Part shown: piece after piece, positions 1 through 6,889 of the stretch
Numbering within the stretch: position 1 is the stretch's first letter
Layout: every line of letters starts with the position of its first letter
Assembly (NCBI GenBank): GCA_016787565.1
Contig: JAEUUG010000016.1
Location: forward strand, 1 to 64,000
DNA length: 64,000 nucleotides
Reading direction: 5' to 3'
Origin: Cyclobacteriaceae bacterium
Lineage (GTDB): Bacteria; Bacteroidota; Bacteroidia; Cytophagales; Cyclobacteriaceae
Made by a program: the position numbers and the translations under genes
Notes under the pieces: model-generated
Database searches by the model: none
What the model saw: the letters and a program-made list of their open reading frames with translations, nothing else
What the model was told of the DNA's origin: nothing

Positions 1-1
1 A

Positions 2-541
2 AGTCAGTTCAACGATACAATTATGGCTTTGCGTGGGAATGTTCCTGTAAGTGCGAATACACTGGAGAAGCTTTATAACATCATTCAAGGTATGCAGTCA
101 CTCAAAAGAGAAGACATTGATACTTTAGAAGAGTTAAATGCGATTCTCTCAGATGCAGACCTTGTTCGTATCCAAGATTTAGCAGATGCGCTTGTAGCAC
201 TTAATCTTAAACAACGAAAATTTCAATTTTACTTTCCCGATAGCCAATGGGATGACGATCACAACCAAAGTCTGCGAAGAGACCGCTTTGTTATGCGTGG
301 AAAAATTACAGCCTTAACGGACGACTTTACAAATGCTTTATCGGCAGTGTCCTATAAAACACGAATTGATACATCAAGTACATGGGCATATCACTTAAAC
401 ACAAGCGCATTACAGAATTGGATTAATGCTAACATCTCCGGAAATGAACAAACAGGAACAAGGTATTGGATCAGATGCATCCCGACTTATAAATCGGGGC
501 ATTATGATGAAGCTATGAATGTTTTAACCTACGTTGTTTAA
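2..541 (+). CDS. Partial protein resembling phage tail-fibre proteins (5' end outside window)
   Basis: The frame is open from the first bases of the window, with seven sense codons before the first ATG at 23, so the gene probably starts upstream and only about 179 C-terminal residues are seen. The stretch DIDTLEELNAILSDADLV resembles linker/coil segments I associate with tail-fibre or tail-tip proteins of Bacteroidota prophages; the C-terminal part is rich in W, Y and T as in receptor-binding folds. It lies outside the core repeat at 1448, so it seems to belong to a different mobile region than the integrase at 22 kb. The family call is an inference; the open upstream frame is directly seen. 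Confidence 0.55.
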   Translation, partial: SQFNDTIMALRGNVPVSANTLEKLYNIIQGMQSLKREDIDTLEELNAILSDADLVRIQDLADALVALNLKQRKFQFYFPDSQWDDDHNQSLRRDRFVMRGKITALTDDFTNALSAVSYKTRIDTSSTWAYHLNTSALQNWINANISGNEQTGTRYWIRCIPTYKSGHYDEAMNVLTYVV

Positions 542-569
542 AATGGAACACAACCTTCTATTCAAATGC

Positions 570-1256
570 TTACAGTGCTTCTAGTTCGCTAAAATTTTCC
601 TTAGCACGATTATACTCCTTCTTCATCCATTCGTATTTATTTTTTATACTGTCATCATCGCTCTGTAATCCCTTGCTAATCATTTCTCTTAATTTTTGAT
701 AATAGGTGGCTTGATCTGTGTAAGCGCGTACATCTTTAATATAATCAATATGAGAATAGCCAGATTCTTCTATCGCAATTACAAATTGCCCAGGATAATC
801 AGCAATTACTTTATCATCGTCATTTTTTAAATCTAATACAGATTTGTCCAACAAAATTCTTGGATAGTTTGCAATTTTGGATTCTAAATAATAAGCGCAA
901 TTCATGGCTGGCCCGAAAACAAATTCAGTGTCGTGATGGATTTGCCCATATGTTATACCTCCTCTAAAAACAACTCCTTCTTTAATCATCGCAATACTCA
1001 GTTCTTTGAAAAAGTTGAAATTCATAAAATAATGACCAACCGGTAGGACTGAAAGCACTATCGAATCTGAAAACTGCGTTATTTCTAATTCGCTTTCGGA
1101 ATTTATTGTAGCATTAAACCAGTCTCTAATGAATCCATCAATTTTCCTAAGAATTGAGTAAATCATGAATGGGTTGTCTAGGTATTCTTTGGAAACCATT
1201 TTTCCAAACCCAAGGATATCGATAAAACATACGATCTTATTTTTATAATTAACCAT
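570..1256 (-). CDS. Class III nucleotide-cyclase-like protein
   Basis: This 228-residue protein has the landmarks of a class III adenylyl/guanylyl cyclase homology domain: FIDILGF near the N-terminus (position of the first metal-binding Asp), FSDSIV (second Asp region) and FRGGITYG (the later core strand). A longer ORF to 1382 exists, but its first 42 residues are hydrophobic low-complexity translation of a GGCAA-rich stretch, so the ATG at 1256 is preferred; TATATTTA, a Bacteroidota -7-like box, lies just upstream. No sensor or membrane domain is attached. It faces the phage-like gene tail to tail. Stand-alone cyclases in mobile DNA can be the sensor half of Pycsar-type defence, but no effector is recognised next to it, so this stays a structural call. 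Confidence 0.6.
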   Translation of the reverse strand: MVNYKNKIVCFIDILGFGKMVSKEYLDNPFMIYSILRKIDGFIRDWFNATINSESELEITQFSDSIVLSVLPVGHYFMNFNFFKELSIAMIKEGVVFRGGITYGQIHHDTEFVFGPAMNCAYYLESKIANYPRILLDKSVLDLKNDDDKVIADYPGQFVIAIEESGYSHIDYIKDVRAYTDQATYYQKLREMISKGLQSDDDSIKNKYEWMKKEYNRAKENFSELEAL

Positions 1257-1447
1257 GAGTAATAATTTCACTAAATATAGTGGCAAAGGTGGTGGCAATT
1301 TGGTGGCAAAAGAAAAAAATACCTCAAAAAACAAGGCAAAATGGAGGCAAAGTTGTGAGGAAGCCTTAGGAAGAAGTGGCAATAAAACTCATGGTTTAAC
1401 TCAGGTTTGAGGAAACCTGAAGCAATCCCAGGCAAAAAATTTTAACT

Positions 1448-1460
1448 CCAGCGGGATCAC
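1448..1460 (+). repeat. Attachment-like core repeat, left copy (attL candidate)
   Basis: CCAGCGGGATCAC. The same core recurs at 24118-24131 and, with one change, at 26532-26545. Each copy is followed after about 7-11 bases by a GCCTC-type hairpin terminator, which looks like the 3' end of a tRNA or other stable RNA plus its terminator. That is the usual target of tyrosine recombinases. The RNA gene body itself is not in the window. Confidence 0.55.
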
Positions 1461-1466
1461 TTGGAG

Positions 1467-1497
1467 TGCCTCAGAAAATACTTTCTGAGGCATTTTT
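1467..1497 (+). terminator. Rho-independent terminator beside left core
   Basis: Perfect 11-bp stem (1467-1477 with 1482-1492, TGCCTCAGAAA) and a four-base loop, followed by a T-rich tail. Same type of hairpin as at 24138 and 26552. Confidence 0.8.
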
Positions 1498-1506
1498 ATT
1501 TTACAG

Positions 1507-1538
1507 CTCACGGGAGAACTCACGGGAAATTAGGGTAC
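1507..1538 (+). repeat. Subterminal repeat, left (candidate integrase arm sites)
   Basis: CTCACGGGA occurs twice in tandem (1507 and 1519). The block 1517-1538 matches 24004-24025 at 20 of 22 positions in the same orientation. The two copies sit about 60-90 bp inside the two core repeats, where arm-type binding sites of a lambda-type integrase are expected. Confidence 0.5.
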
Positions 1539-1729
1539 GTAGAGGTCTCTGAAGGAAGCATAAGGTAAATGCCAAGGCTGAGAACTCGGAATATTGCTTT
1601 ATGCAATATTTATCAGTCCCTATTCAGAGCGTTTTCGGAGAAATTGAAAAATTTGAAATTCAGGTCTATTGAACACTGAAAAAATTAAGGGTGATAATTT
1701 TCATTACCACCCTTCAGCTGGGCTCTGCG

Positions 1730-2515
1730 TTATTTCTTTGTCCACTCAAACACAACTGTTTGATCTGTGTTCTCAACACTCAAAATTGAACCATCGTTGG
1801 CATATTGATATTCGAAAGTATCATTGTAATCAGGCGTTACTTTCCCACCGCCATAGGTATTCTCAATCGAAGTTACTTCTTTCATTGACAAGAAATATGG
1901 GTAGTGGAATTCATTCTCGAATAACACTGCGGCTACTTCAGCAGGTAACTTTGTCCACCATGCATCAGCTGAATTATTGAAGTTGATCTTAACAACCTCG
2001 TCATTTGTAGTATAGTCAAGTACAATTTGGTTGTTAGCTGCTGTCCAGGTTGCATCACCTGTTTCACTCGCCATACCCAAATTGTAGTTAAATGACTCAA
2101 CGATGCTCGGAATGTTCTCATTAGGAGCACTGATATAATTGATTTGAATCGACTTACCACCATCACCTTCGTCATCAAAAATTACTTTGTGGATTACCTT
2201 CTTGACTTCGCCATCAACTTTCACATCCATGTACTCGAATGTGGCGAACACCTCATCATCACTTTCTTCATCGAGCGTCATAGTCAGTTTATAGTTGTCA
2301 TTAGACCAGTCGAATGTATAGGCCGTAACGTCAACGCCCTCCGTGTACTTAACCAACTCAACTAAGCCATTTTCTAAATACTGAATTTCGTACTCCCCTT
2401 CTGCTACAGAGATCGAAGTCAGATGGGTAACCGGCTTGGGGTCTTCAGAAGTACATGACAGTATAACTGTTGCAATGAAAAGTGTTCCAAGTATATTTCT
2501 TGATATAGTCTTCAT
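1730..2515 (-). CDS. Putative lipoprotein of unknown function
   Basis: A 261-residue protein with a short lipoprotein signal (hydrophobic stretch ending LSC followed by TSED), so it is likely anchored to a membrane facing the periplasm or surface. The mature part is acidic and beta-rich and resembles Bacteroidota DUF4595-like lipoproteins, though I cannot assign a family. Start chosen at the Met directly before the signal peptide; the ORF runs 18 codons further upstream with no signal-like sequence. The next gene upstream is a small membrane protein on the same strand (22-bp gap), suggesting one transcript. Confidence 0.75.
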   Translation of the reverse strand: MKTISRNILGTLFIATVILSCTSEDPKPVTHLTSISVAEGEYEIQYLENGLVELVKYTEGVDVTAYTFDWSNDNYKLTMTLDEESDDEVFATFEYMDVKVDGEVKKVIHKVIFDDEGDGGKSIQINYISAPNENIPSIVESFNYNLGMASETGDATWTAANNQIVLDYTTNDEVVKINFNNSADAWWTKLPAEVAAVLFENEFHYPYFLSMKEVTSIENTYGGGKVTPDYNDTFEYQYANDGSILSVENTDQTVVFEWTKK

Positions 2516-2537
2516 GATTTTAGGGTTTAATTTGAGA

Positions 2538-2741
2538 TTAGTATCCGGCAGCCATTCCGACCAAGCCAATAATAAAGAACATCACAACGCCCCAGAGTAT
2601 TAGATAGACCCAACCTTTAAAGGTGGTTCCCGGAGATTCGAGCTTTAATATTGACAGAAAGGATTCTTTGGAATGTTTATTTCCAATGATGATGGCTCCA
2701 ACGGCCCAGATTGCAAAGAGTATTAAAAGTAGTGTTGCCAT
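2538..2741 (-). CDS. Small two-helix membrane protein
   Basis: 67 residues: an N-terminal hydrophobic helix (about 2-20), a short polar loop with NKHSKESF, and a second helix (about 44-64). No family recognised. It lies just upstream of the lipoprotein gene on the same strand and may be co-transcribed with it. Confidence 0.6.
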   Translation of the reverse strand: MATLLLILFAIWAVGAIIIGNKHSKESFLSILKLESPGTTFKGWVYLILWGVVMFFIIGLVGMAAGY

Positions 2742-2769
2742 ATTGTATTGTTTTAGTTAAAACATGTTT

Positions 2770-2784
2770 GGGGACGGGTGCCAC
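2770..2784 (+). repeat. REP-like repeat copy 1
   Basis: GGGGACGGGTGCCAC, identical to 3582-3596; 3708-3722 is the reverse complement. Copies 1 and 2 are direct repeats bracketing one gene. Similar G-run/CCAC motifs flank IS200-type REP transposase genes in other bacteria. Confidence 0.7.
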
Positions 2785-3569
2785 TATAAAGCAGAAAAAC
2801 CACCGGGTTGCGGTGGTTTTCCATGGATTATAAATTTATCCCGGTACTTCAGGTCATCGTACTGCCTGAAATATTCTAATATCAGTTTTCGTTTGCCCAT
2901 ATAAGTAGCTTCGTCATTAAAGATAAAAACCATTCCTGCCTGAATTCTTGCATACCCGGTAAACAAGACCCATTCACCGAAACAAGTCTGTAAATCTATA
3001 AGCCTGCGCTCAATGGTATAGTTGGAATTGCCAAGATGCTGAAAGAACCCAGAGAAATCTCCTGGCCTTAGACTGCTTTTGATCTTGATTATCTCCTGCT
3101 TGCGAACATACATGTTTCTGTTGGATCGAAATCTCCGTGTGATCCCTATATCCGAACCTACATCCGGATCGATAAAGACAAGTGTTTTATTTACAAGACT
3201 TCTGTAGTGTTGAACAGCTTGTTCGAAATAGGTTTTTCGATTCTCTTCACAAAAGTAAATAGGTGGACTTCCATCTTCACAAACATCAGGATTCAATATT
3301 GATAAATGAATATCTTGATTGATGAAGTATGACTTGATCACATTGATATCTGAATACTCCTTTGCAAACTCCGACTGCATCAGTTTGAACAGCGGCTTAT
3401 TGCGTCTTCCAAGTTCATAGGTGATATACTTCATGTTCCTTTCCTTTGGTAATGGCTCAGTAATCATTGGAACGTAGAAAAGACAAAGACTCTTTGAATT
3501 CGTGAGAATGAATGTCAATAGATCGTACTTCCATAAGTCTAAAGAATTTCCACAGAATTTTGAATTCAT
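2784..3569 (-). CDS. Unknown protein with conserved DPDxG motif
   Basis: 261 residues, function unknown. Visible landmarks are an N-terminal SLDLWKYDLL, a VPMI segment, an aspartate-rich FIDPDVGSDIG centre and a basic stretch ITRRFRSNRN before a C-terminal alpha/beta part. The pattern (W/F-KYDLL, VPM, DPDxG) resembles a family of uncharacterised proteins in prophages and defence islands, from memory only. Met at 3569 chosen because the longer ORF reads through the REP-like repeat. The stop codon overlaps another repeat copy, and the last codons (PPQPGG) are encoded by a hairpin terminator. The gene is therefore cassette-like, neatly enclosed by the two direct repeats. Confidence 0.6.
   Translation of the reverse strand: MNSKFCGNSLDLWKYDLLTFILTNSKSLCLFYVPMITEPLPKERNMKYITYELGRRNKPLFKLMQSEFAKEYSDINVIKSYFINQDIHLSILNPDVCEDGSPPIYFCEENRKTYFEQAVQHYRSLVNKTLVFIDPDVGSDIGITRRFRSNRNMYVRKQEIIKIKSSLRPGDFSGFFQHLGNSNYTIERRLIDLQTCFGEWVLFTGYARIQAGMVFIFNDEATYMGKRKLILEYFRQYDDLKYRDKFIIHGKPPQPGGFSAL
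2796..2820. terminator. Bidirectional terminator overlapping a gene's 3' end
   Basis: Perfect 10-bp stem AAAACCACCG/CGGTGGTTTT with a five-base loop. On the minus strand it ends in a T-run. It lies within the last coding codons of the DPDxG gene. Confidence 0.75.
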
Positions 3570-3581
3570 GTTTTCAACTAA

Positions 3582-3596
3582 GGGGACGGGTGCCAC
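3582..3596 (+). repeat. REP-like repeat copy 2
   Basis: GGGGACGGGTGCCAC, identical to 2770-2784. With the inverted copy at 3708 it forms an inverted pair around 111 bp that contains a perfect cruciform (CTCCGCA/TGCGGAG, 3620-3636, extended by AAAGCT/AGCTTT), a REPIN-like layout. Confidence 0.7.
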
Positions 3597-3707
3597 TGGC
3601 TATAAACTATAAAAGCTCCCTCCGCATAGTGCGGAGAAAGCTTTGACACAAAAAAAGTCATTCATCAAATGACTTGGAAGTATCCTGGACAGTTAGCAAA
3701 AAGATTT

Positions 3708-3722
3708 GTGGCACCCGTCCCC
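3708..3722 (-). repeat. REP-like repeat copy 3 (inverted)
   Basis: GTGGCACCCGTCCCC, exact reverse complement of the copies at 2770 and 3582. It would be translated as VAPVPS if the downstream gene used an early start, an argument for the later start at 3840. Confidence 0.7.
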
Positions 3723-3839
3723 TCAGTACAAAGAAAATTATTGGAGGAATTTCACACAAGTATATCCTCCAGACCACCGGATGATAATAGGAATTGTTCG
3801 ATCAACTCAGGATGTTTTTCTTTGCTTGAAAGCCTGATC

Positions 3840-4400
3840 ATGGAAAAACGTTTTTCAGTACAAGAAGTCATTGCAGGATCAGTTCATCAAGTGTTCTTAT
3901 CAATCCTCGAAAAACTAATTAAGAATACCGACTTTAAGATTTGTAAGAATTACGATGAGCTTGGTATATCAGATGCACACACCGATTATGTGCTGATAAG
4001 TGAATCAACGAAGGTGTTAGTCCTTATCCACTTCAATTTAGCAAAAGAGGATGCCGATACACGCCTGATGCAATTCTTAAATTTTGATAACCCGGTAATT
4101 GGTAAGAGTTCCTATAAAATTGTAAAACTGGCTATTGGTATTGGGTTATGGGGATTAGATGCAACGAGGGCGTTGAGAAAACACAGAACCAGATTCAGTA
4201 TGCATTCACCTCACAATTTAGTCGGCAGTTTAGAAATATTCAACATACAAATTGATGATGACCTGACCATGGACATTGATAACTACATTCTTTACCAAAA
4301 GTTGTCAGCGAAGGAACAACGCGAGTTAGTAGCGATTATCTTGCACGGCACTAGGGGCTTCATTCAGAATTCACTTAAGAGTTCGGTTGACGAACTCTAA
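3840..4400 (+). CDS. Hypothetical protein
   Basis: 186 residues, no recognised domain. The Met at 3840 (MEKRFSVQEV) is preferred over the ORF start at 3669, because the extra 57 residues read through the REP-like repeat and look non-coding. The protein is alpha/beta in character with a central hydrophobic strand (TKVLVLIHFNLA) and an acidic IDDDLTMDIDN segment near the end. It is the only plus-strand gene in the left arm of the element; neighbours on both sides point the other way. Function unknown. Confidence 0.5.
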   Translation: MEKRFSVQEVIAGSVHQVFLSILEKLIKNTDFKICKNYDELGISDAHTDYVLISESTKVLVLIHFNLAKEDADTRLMQFLNFDNPVIGKSSYKIVKLAIGIGLWGLDATRALRKHRTRFSMHSPHNLVGSLEIFNIQIDDDLTMDIDNYILYQKLSAKEQRELVAIILHGTRGFIQNSLKSSVDEL

Positions 4401-4437
4401 ATAATACTTTTTTTCAGAACTCCTACGCTATTTCAGA

Positions 4438-4462
4438 GGCCTTTCTTGATACCGGGAAGGCC
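4438..4462. terminator. Possible terminator between convergent genes
   Basis: GGCCTT/AAGGCC stem with a 13-base loop, between the 3' ends of two convergent genes. No strong T-run, so weak. Confidence 0.35.
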
Positions 4463-4532
4463 ACTCAGAGTTTGGGCATGATCAAATGTGGATAATGTAT
4501 AATTATACCATTCTGATAAATTTCAGAAATTA

Positions 4533-5237
4533 TTACGCGACCGCTTCAAAGACCGATAACTTCTCACCCTTTCGAGGGTTCAAGTCACAATTTCTCATGT
4601 GGCTATTTAGATGAAATATTGTGGGGAATACAGTCTTGCATAACTTGCATGTTACCTTGTCCATTTCCTTTTTCTTAAACACTTCGAGTTCAGCTACGTA
4701 GTCAACGAGTTTTTCAATCTCCTGTTTCGCCTTAGTTAGTTCGGCTTCATTAGATGAGAGCCCTTGATTGTATTCAGTATTTTGTTGCTTGAGTATTTCG
4801 ATCTCACCAAGCAAATTGGTTGTGAATTGCATGTCGTTAAATTTCTTAACGAACAGCTCAGAATACACATAGTTGACCCCGGACACAAGTAAGCCCATGA
4901 ACCAGCGAACAGCAATGTCCAACCCAGGCTGAGAGAGATCGAATGCATTAATAAAAAATAGAACTATGAATCCAGAGCATAGTGCAAAGAACACCGGCAA
5001 CTGCCGACTACCGAAGTACTTTACATTACAGGTTATGACCAGCACGGTGGTTTCAACTCCAAAGCTCAGAACCCACGATGCAATTTCTGATTGCCATGGT
5101 GACATAACCTTAATGAATACTTGATAGTAGAGTCCGTGACCGACAAATATCATGGCAATGACGGTCATTAATAGTACGAAGATCACTGTACCTAAACTCG
5201 TGATGACGTCTGCGATTTGTGTTACGATTTTGTTCAT
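4533..5237 (-). CDS. Membrane protein with coiled coil and C-terminal C2H2-like zinc finger
   Basis: 234 residues. Residues 1-130 contain about four hydrophobic helices, 135-190 are a charged coiled-coil segment (heptads with EIEILKQQ, EIEKLVDYV), and near 195-220 is CxxC...H...HxxxC (CKLCKTVF...HLNSHMRNC), the spacing of a classical C2H2/C2HC zinc finger. The layout suggests an inner-membrane anchor with a cytosolic finger binding DNA or protein. It lies 2 bp from the next minus-strand gene and is probably co-transcribed with it. No named family recognised; the domain reading is from sequence, the role is unknown. Confidence 0.65.
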   Translation of the reverse strand: MNKIVTQIADVITSLGTVIFVLLMTVIAMIFVGHGLYYQVFIKVMSPWQSEIASWVLSFGVETTVLVITCNVKYFGSRQLPVFFALCSGFIVLFFINAFDLSQPGLDIAVRWFMGLLVSGVNYVYSELFVKKFNDMQFTTNLLGEIEILKQQNTEYNQGLSSNEAELTKAKQEIEKLVDYVAELEVFKKKEMDKVTCKLCKTVFPTIFHLNSHMRNCDLNPRKGEKLSVFEAVA

Positions 5238-5239
5238 GG

Positions 5240-5650
5240 TTATTTGATTAATTGGTTAATGACTTGAATGATCTCCCGGCTGGCATTGGTCTCGAACATT
5301 TTATCATCAGGATGGGGGTCGTATTCATACAATCGGAACCCTTGCTTTGATAGCTCAACCCTCAAACACTCGTAAACCAACCCCCGATTCCCCATAGTTT
5401 TAGGTAGGTTGATATGATTCATATGGATGTCGTTTTGATTATTCCAATGTTCAATGGTGGATAGTAGATGGATGCTGGATGTGCGCCTGACTTTTGCGTA
5501 GAGGATGACGCGCATCTGCTCGGTGGTCAGGTAGATGTCGTATCCGCCCTTGAGTGTCAGCAACCATTGCCTAAATATGTGGTCAAGTTGGCGGAACCGT
5601 CCACGATCTGGGATGGTCTTTGAATAACGGTTAGTCAGAAGCAACCGCAT
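5240..5650 (-). CDS. Hypothetical protein, 5' end uncertain (possible frameshift at a C7 tract)
   Basis: 136 residues from the only in-frame ATG. The frame stays open 61 codons further upstream (to 5833) with protein-like composition and no ATG, GTG or TTG, so the true N-terminus is probably upstream. There a run of seven C (minus strand, 5815-5821) lies at the point where the frame meets a stop; removing one C would join it to another frame that is open further upstream. This suggests a frameshift mutation, a sequencing slip or phase variation. No domain recognised. Stop lies 2 bp before the start of the zinc-finger membrane gene, so the two likely form one transcript. Confidence 0.45.
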   Translation of the reverse strand: MRLLLTNRYSKTIPDRGRFRQLDHIFRQWLLTLKGGYDIYLTTEQMRVILYAKVRRTSSIHLLSTIEHWNNQNDIHMNHINLPKTMGNRGLVYECLRVELSKQGFRLYEYDPHPDDKMFETNASREIIQVINQLIK

Positions 5651-5892
5651 GTATAGTAGCTCTAACTTCTCTTGGTCAACTTGGTAAATGGATTCTGCAA
5701 TTAGGTATTTGAATCGGTCGATAGTAATGGTGAATATCTGATCCTTGGTATCCCTATCCAGATAAGTAATCCTATCCCAATTCTTGAAGCAGTATAGATT
5801 TAGTATGATCTCATGGGGGGGAGGTATAAGTAATTATGTGATCTGTCTTCCGACTGGTTCGATAAGATACTTGGTATAGGTAAGGGATTGGG

Positions 5893-5924
5893 GAAATAAA
5901 AAGAGGATGGGTAATCCCATCCTC
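5893..5924 (-). terminator. Rho-independent terminator (minus strand)
   Basis: Perfect GAGGATGGG/CCCATCCTC stem (5903-5911 with 5916-5924), followed on the minus strand by TTTTTATTT. No clear gene lies upstream of it on that strand; it may end read-through or a small RNA. Confidence 0.7.
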
Positions 5925-6202
5925 TGGTATCTGATCAGAGTTCATAGTATGGATTAGTATATCAACACGGGTACTTGAGTTGTGAAAAAATATCTGAGAA
6001 GCTCAGGAAGGTATTTTCCTTGTACTCAGAAGTATTAGGAAATATTTCAGGGCCGGTTCGAGTCCACGTGAAGCGGAAGGTGGAGAGTGCGTTCCAGAAA
6101 TACAGGGTAGGGATAAATTTCATCCCAGCAAAAAAACACACCCGAGAAATGTCACACAATATATGGTAATCATTTTATTCAGCCCGAACAGGTGACTTTC
6201 AG

Positions 6203-6240
6203 TTAGCTTTAAAAGCTAAATAAATTATCTTTATAGCTAT
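6203..6240 (+). promoter_or_regulatory. Promoter and palindromic operators of the XRE-led operon
   Basis: Two AGCT-centred palindromes lie 20-57 bp before the XRE start codon: TTAGCTTT-A-AAAGCTAA (6203-6219, perfect) and ATAGCTAT (6233-6240). Between them is TATCTTTA (6226-6233), close to the Bacteroidota -7 box TAnnTTTG. Operators overlapping the promoter suggest autorepression by the encoded XRE protein, as for C proteins of restriction-modification loci. Confidence 0.55.
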
Positions 6241-6259
6241 TAAACTGTGAATCCTCTAT

Positions 6260-6475
6260 ATGCATAATAAAAGGGTATTCAACCGGATTAAAGCAGTGTT
6301 AGCTGAGAACGGTAAAACCAATAATTGGCTTGCCGAAAAGACTGGCCGTAATAAAACAACCATATCGAAGTGGTGCACAAATCAGATGCAGCCAACTGTT
6401 GAATCTCTTTTTGATGTGGCAGATGTGCTGGAAGTAGATGTTAGAAAATTACTGGTTGCCACGAAAGAGGAGTAA
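6260..6475 (+). CDS. XRE-family transcriptional regulator
   Basis: 71 residues forming a single Cro/C1-type helix-turn-helix: NNWLAEKTGRNKTTISKWC is the HTH, followed by the typical QPTVESLFDVADVLEVDVRKLL helices 4-5. First gene of the seven-gene operon; its stop is 2 bp before the vsr start. The AGCT-centred palindromes upstream are its likely operators. By analogy to controller proteins of restriction-modification systems it may delay or limit expression of the toxic parts until methylation is established; that role is inferred from position. Confidence 0.85.
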   Translation: MHNKRVFNRIKAVLAENGKTNNWLAEKTGRNKTTISKWCTNQMQPTVESLFDVADVLEVDVRKLLVATKEE

Positions 6476-6477
6476 CA

Positions 6478-6888
6478 ATGGCTGATGTTCATTCAAAAGA
6501 AGTAAGAAGTTTTAATATGAGTCAAATCAAGGGTAAGGATACTAAGCCTGAAATGATCGTGAGAAAATTTCTCTTCTCCCAAGGTTATAGATTCAGAATT
6601 CATGATAAACGATTCCCAGGTAAGCCAGACGTAGTGCTGCCGAAATACAGAACAGCAATTTTTATTCATGGATGTTTTTGGCATGGACACATTGGCTGCA
6701 AGTACTTTGTTATTCCTAAGTCAAGAACTAAATGGTGGTCCGATAAAATAAGCCGGAATAAAGAAAGAGATGATCAAAATATGCAGAATCTAACTAAGGA
6801 CCATTGGAAGGTGATATCGGTATTCGAGTGTGAATTAAAACTTCCTGTTCAAGAGAAAACATTCAATAAAATTCTAAAACTTCTGTAA
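6478..6888 (+). CDS. vsr: Very short patch repair (Vsr) endonuclease
   Basis: 136 residues, the usual Vsr length. Vsr is a PD-(D/E)XK-type nickase that cuts 5' of the T in T:G mismatches made by deamination of 5-methylcytosine. Seen here: the N-terminal RSFNMSQIKGKDTKPE start, catalytic Asp51 in GKPDVVLP, and FIHGCFWHGH with His64, Trp68 and His69, the same numbering as the E. coli enzyme. It is followed after one base by the cytosine methyltransferase, the classical vsr-methyltransferase pairing. Whether it repairs deamination damage or acts as the nuclease of the larger system cannot be told; no separate restriction endonuclease is seen. Confidence 0.92.
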   Translation: MADVHSKEVRSFNMSQIKGKDTKPEMIVRKFLFSQGYRFRIHDKRFPGKPDVVLPKYRTAIFIHGCFWHGHIGCKYFVIPKSRTKWWSDKISRNKERDDQNMQNLTKDHWKVISVFECELKLPVQEKTFNKILKLL

Positions 6889-6889
6889 A

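Larger units (their letters stand above)
1257..1729. other. Gene-free 470-bp stretch: left end of the integrated element
   Basis: No gene is supported here. The stretch holds GGTGGCAA-type short repeats (about 1280-1310), the attachment-like core at 1448, a hairpin terminator at 1467 and tandem CTCACGGGA motifs at 1507 and 1519, listed separately. No tRNA body could be folded upstream of the core. Confidence 0.6.
5651..6259. other. 600-bp stretch without a certain gene
   Basis: Holds the uncertain 5' part of the preceding minus-strand gene (to about 5840), a minus-strand terminator (5893-5924), overlapping 64/65-codon ORFs on both strands at 5962-6169 that I do not accept as genes, and the operator/promoter of the defence-like operon (6203-6240). 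Confidence 0.5.

Noticed and set aside
1380-1460. Possible tRNA ending in the core repeat
   Set aside because: No D-arm, anticodon arm or T-arm could be paired upstream of any of the three cores.
1669-1980. 103-codon plus-strand ORF
   Set aside because: Shadow of the lipoprotein gene on the minus strand; low-complexity composition and no domain.
6045-6070. GGTTCGAGTCC, resembling a tRNA T-arm
   Set aside because: Flanking bases do not form the T-stem or an acceptor stem; no tRNA cloverleaf fits.
5962-6169. Overlapping 64/65-codon ORFs on both strands
   Set aside because: Neither has a recognisable family, start context or operon position; the plus-strand one is slightly more protein-like but not enough to call.
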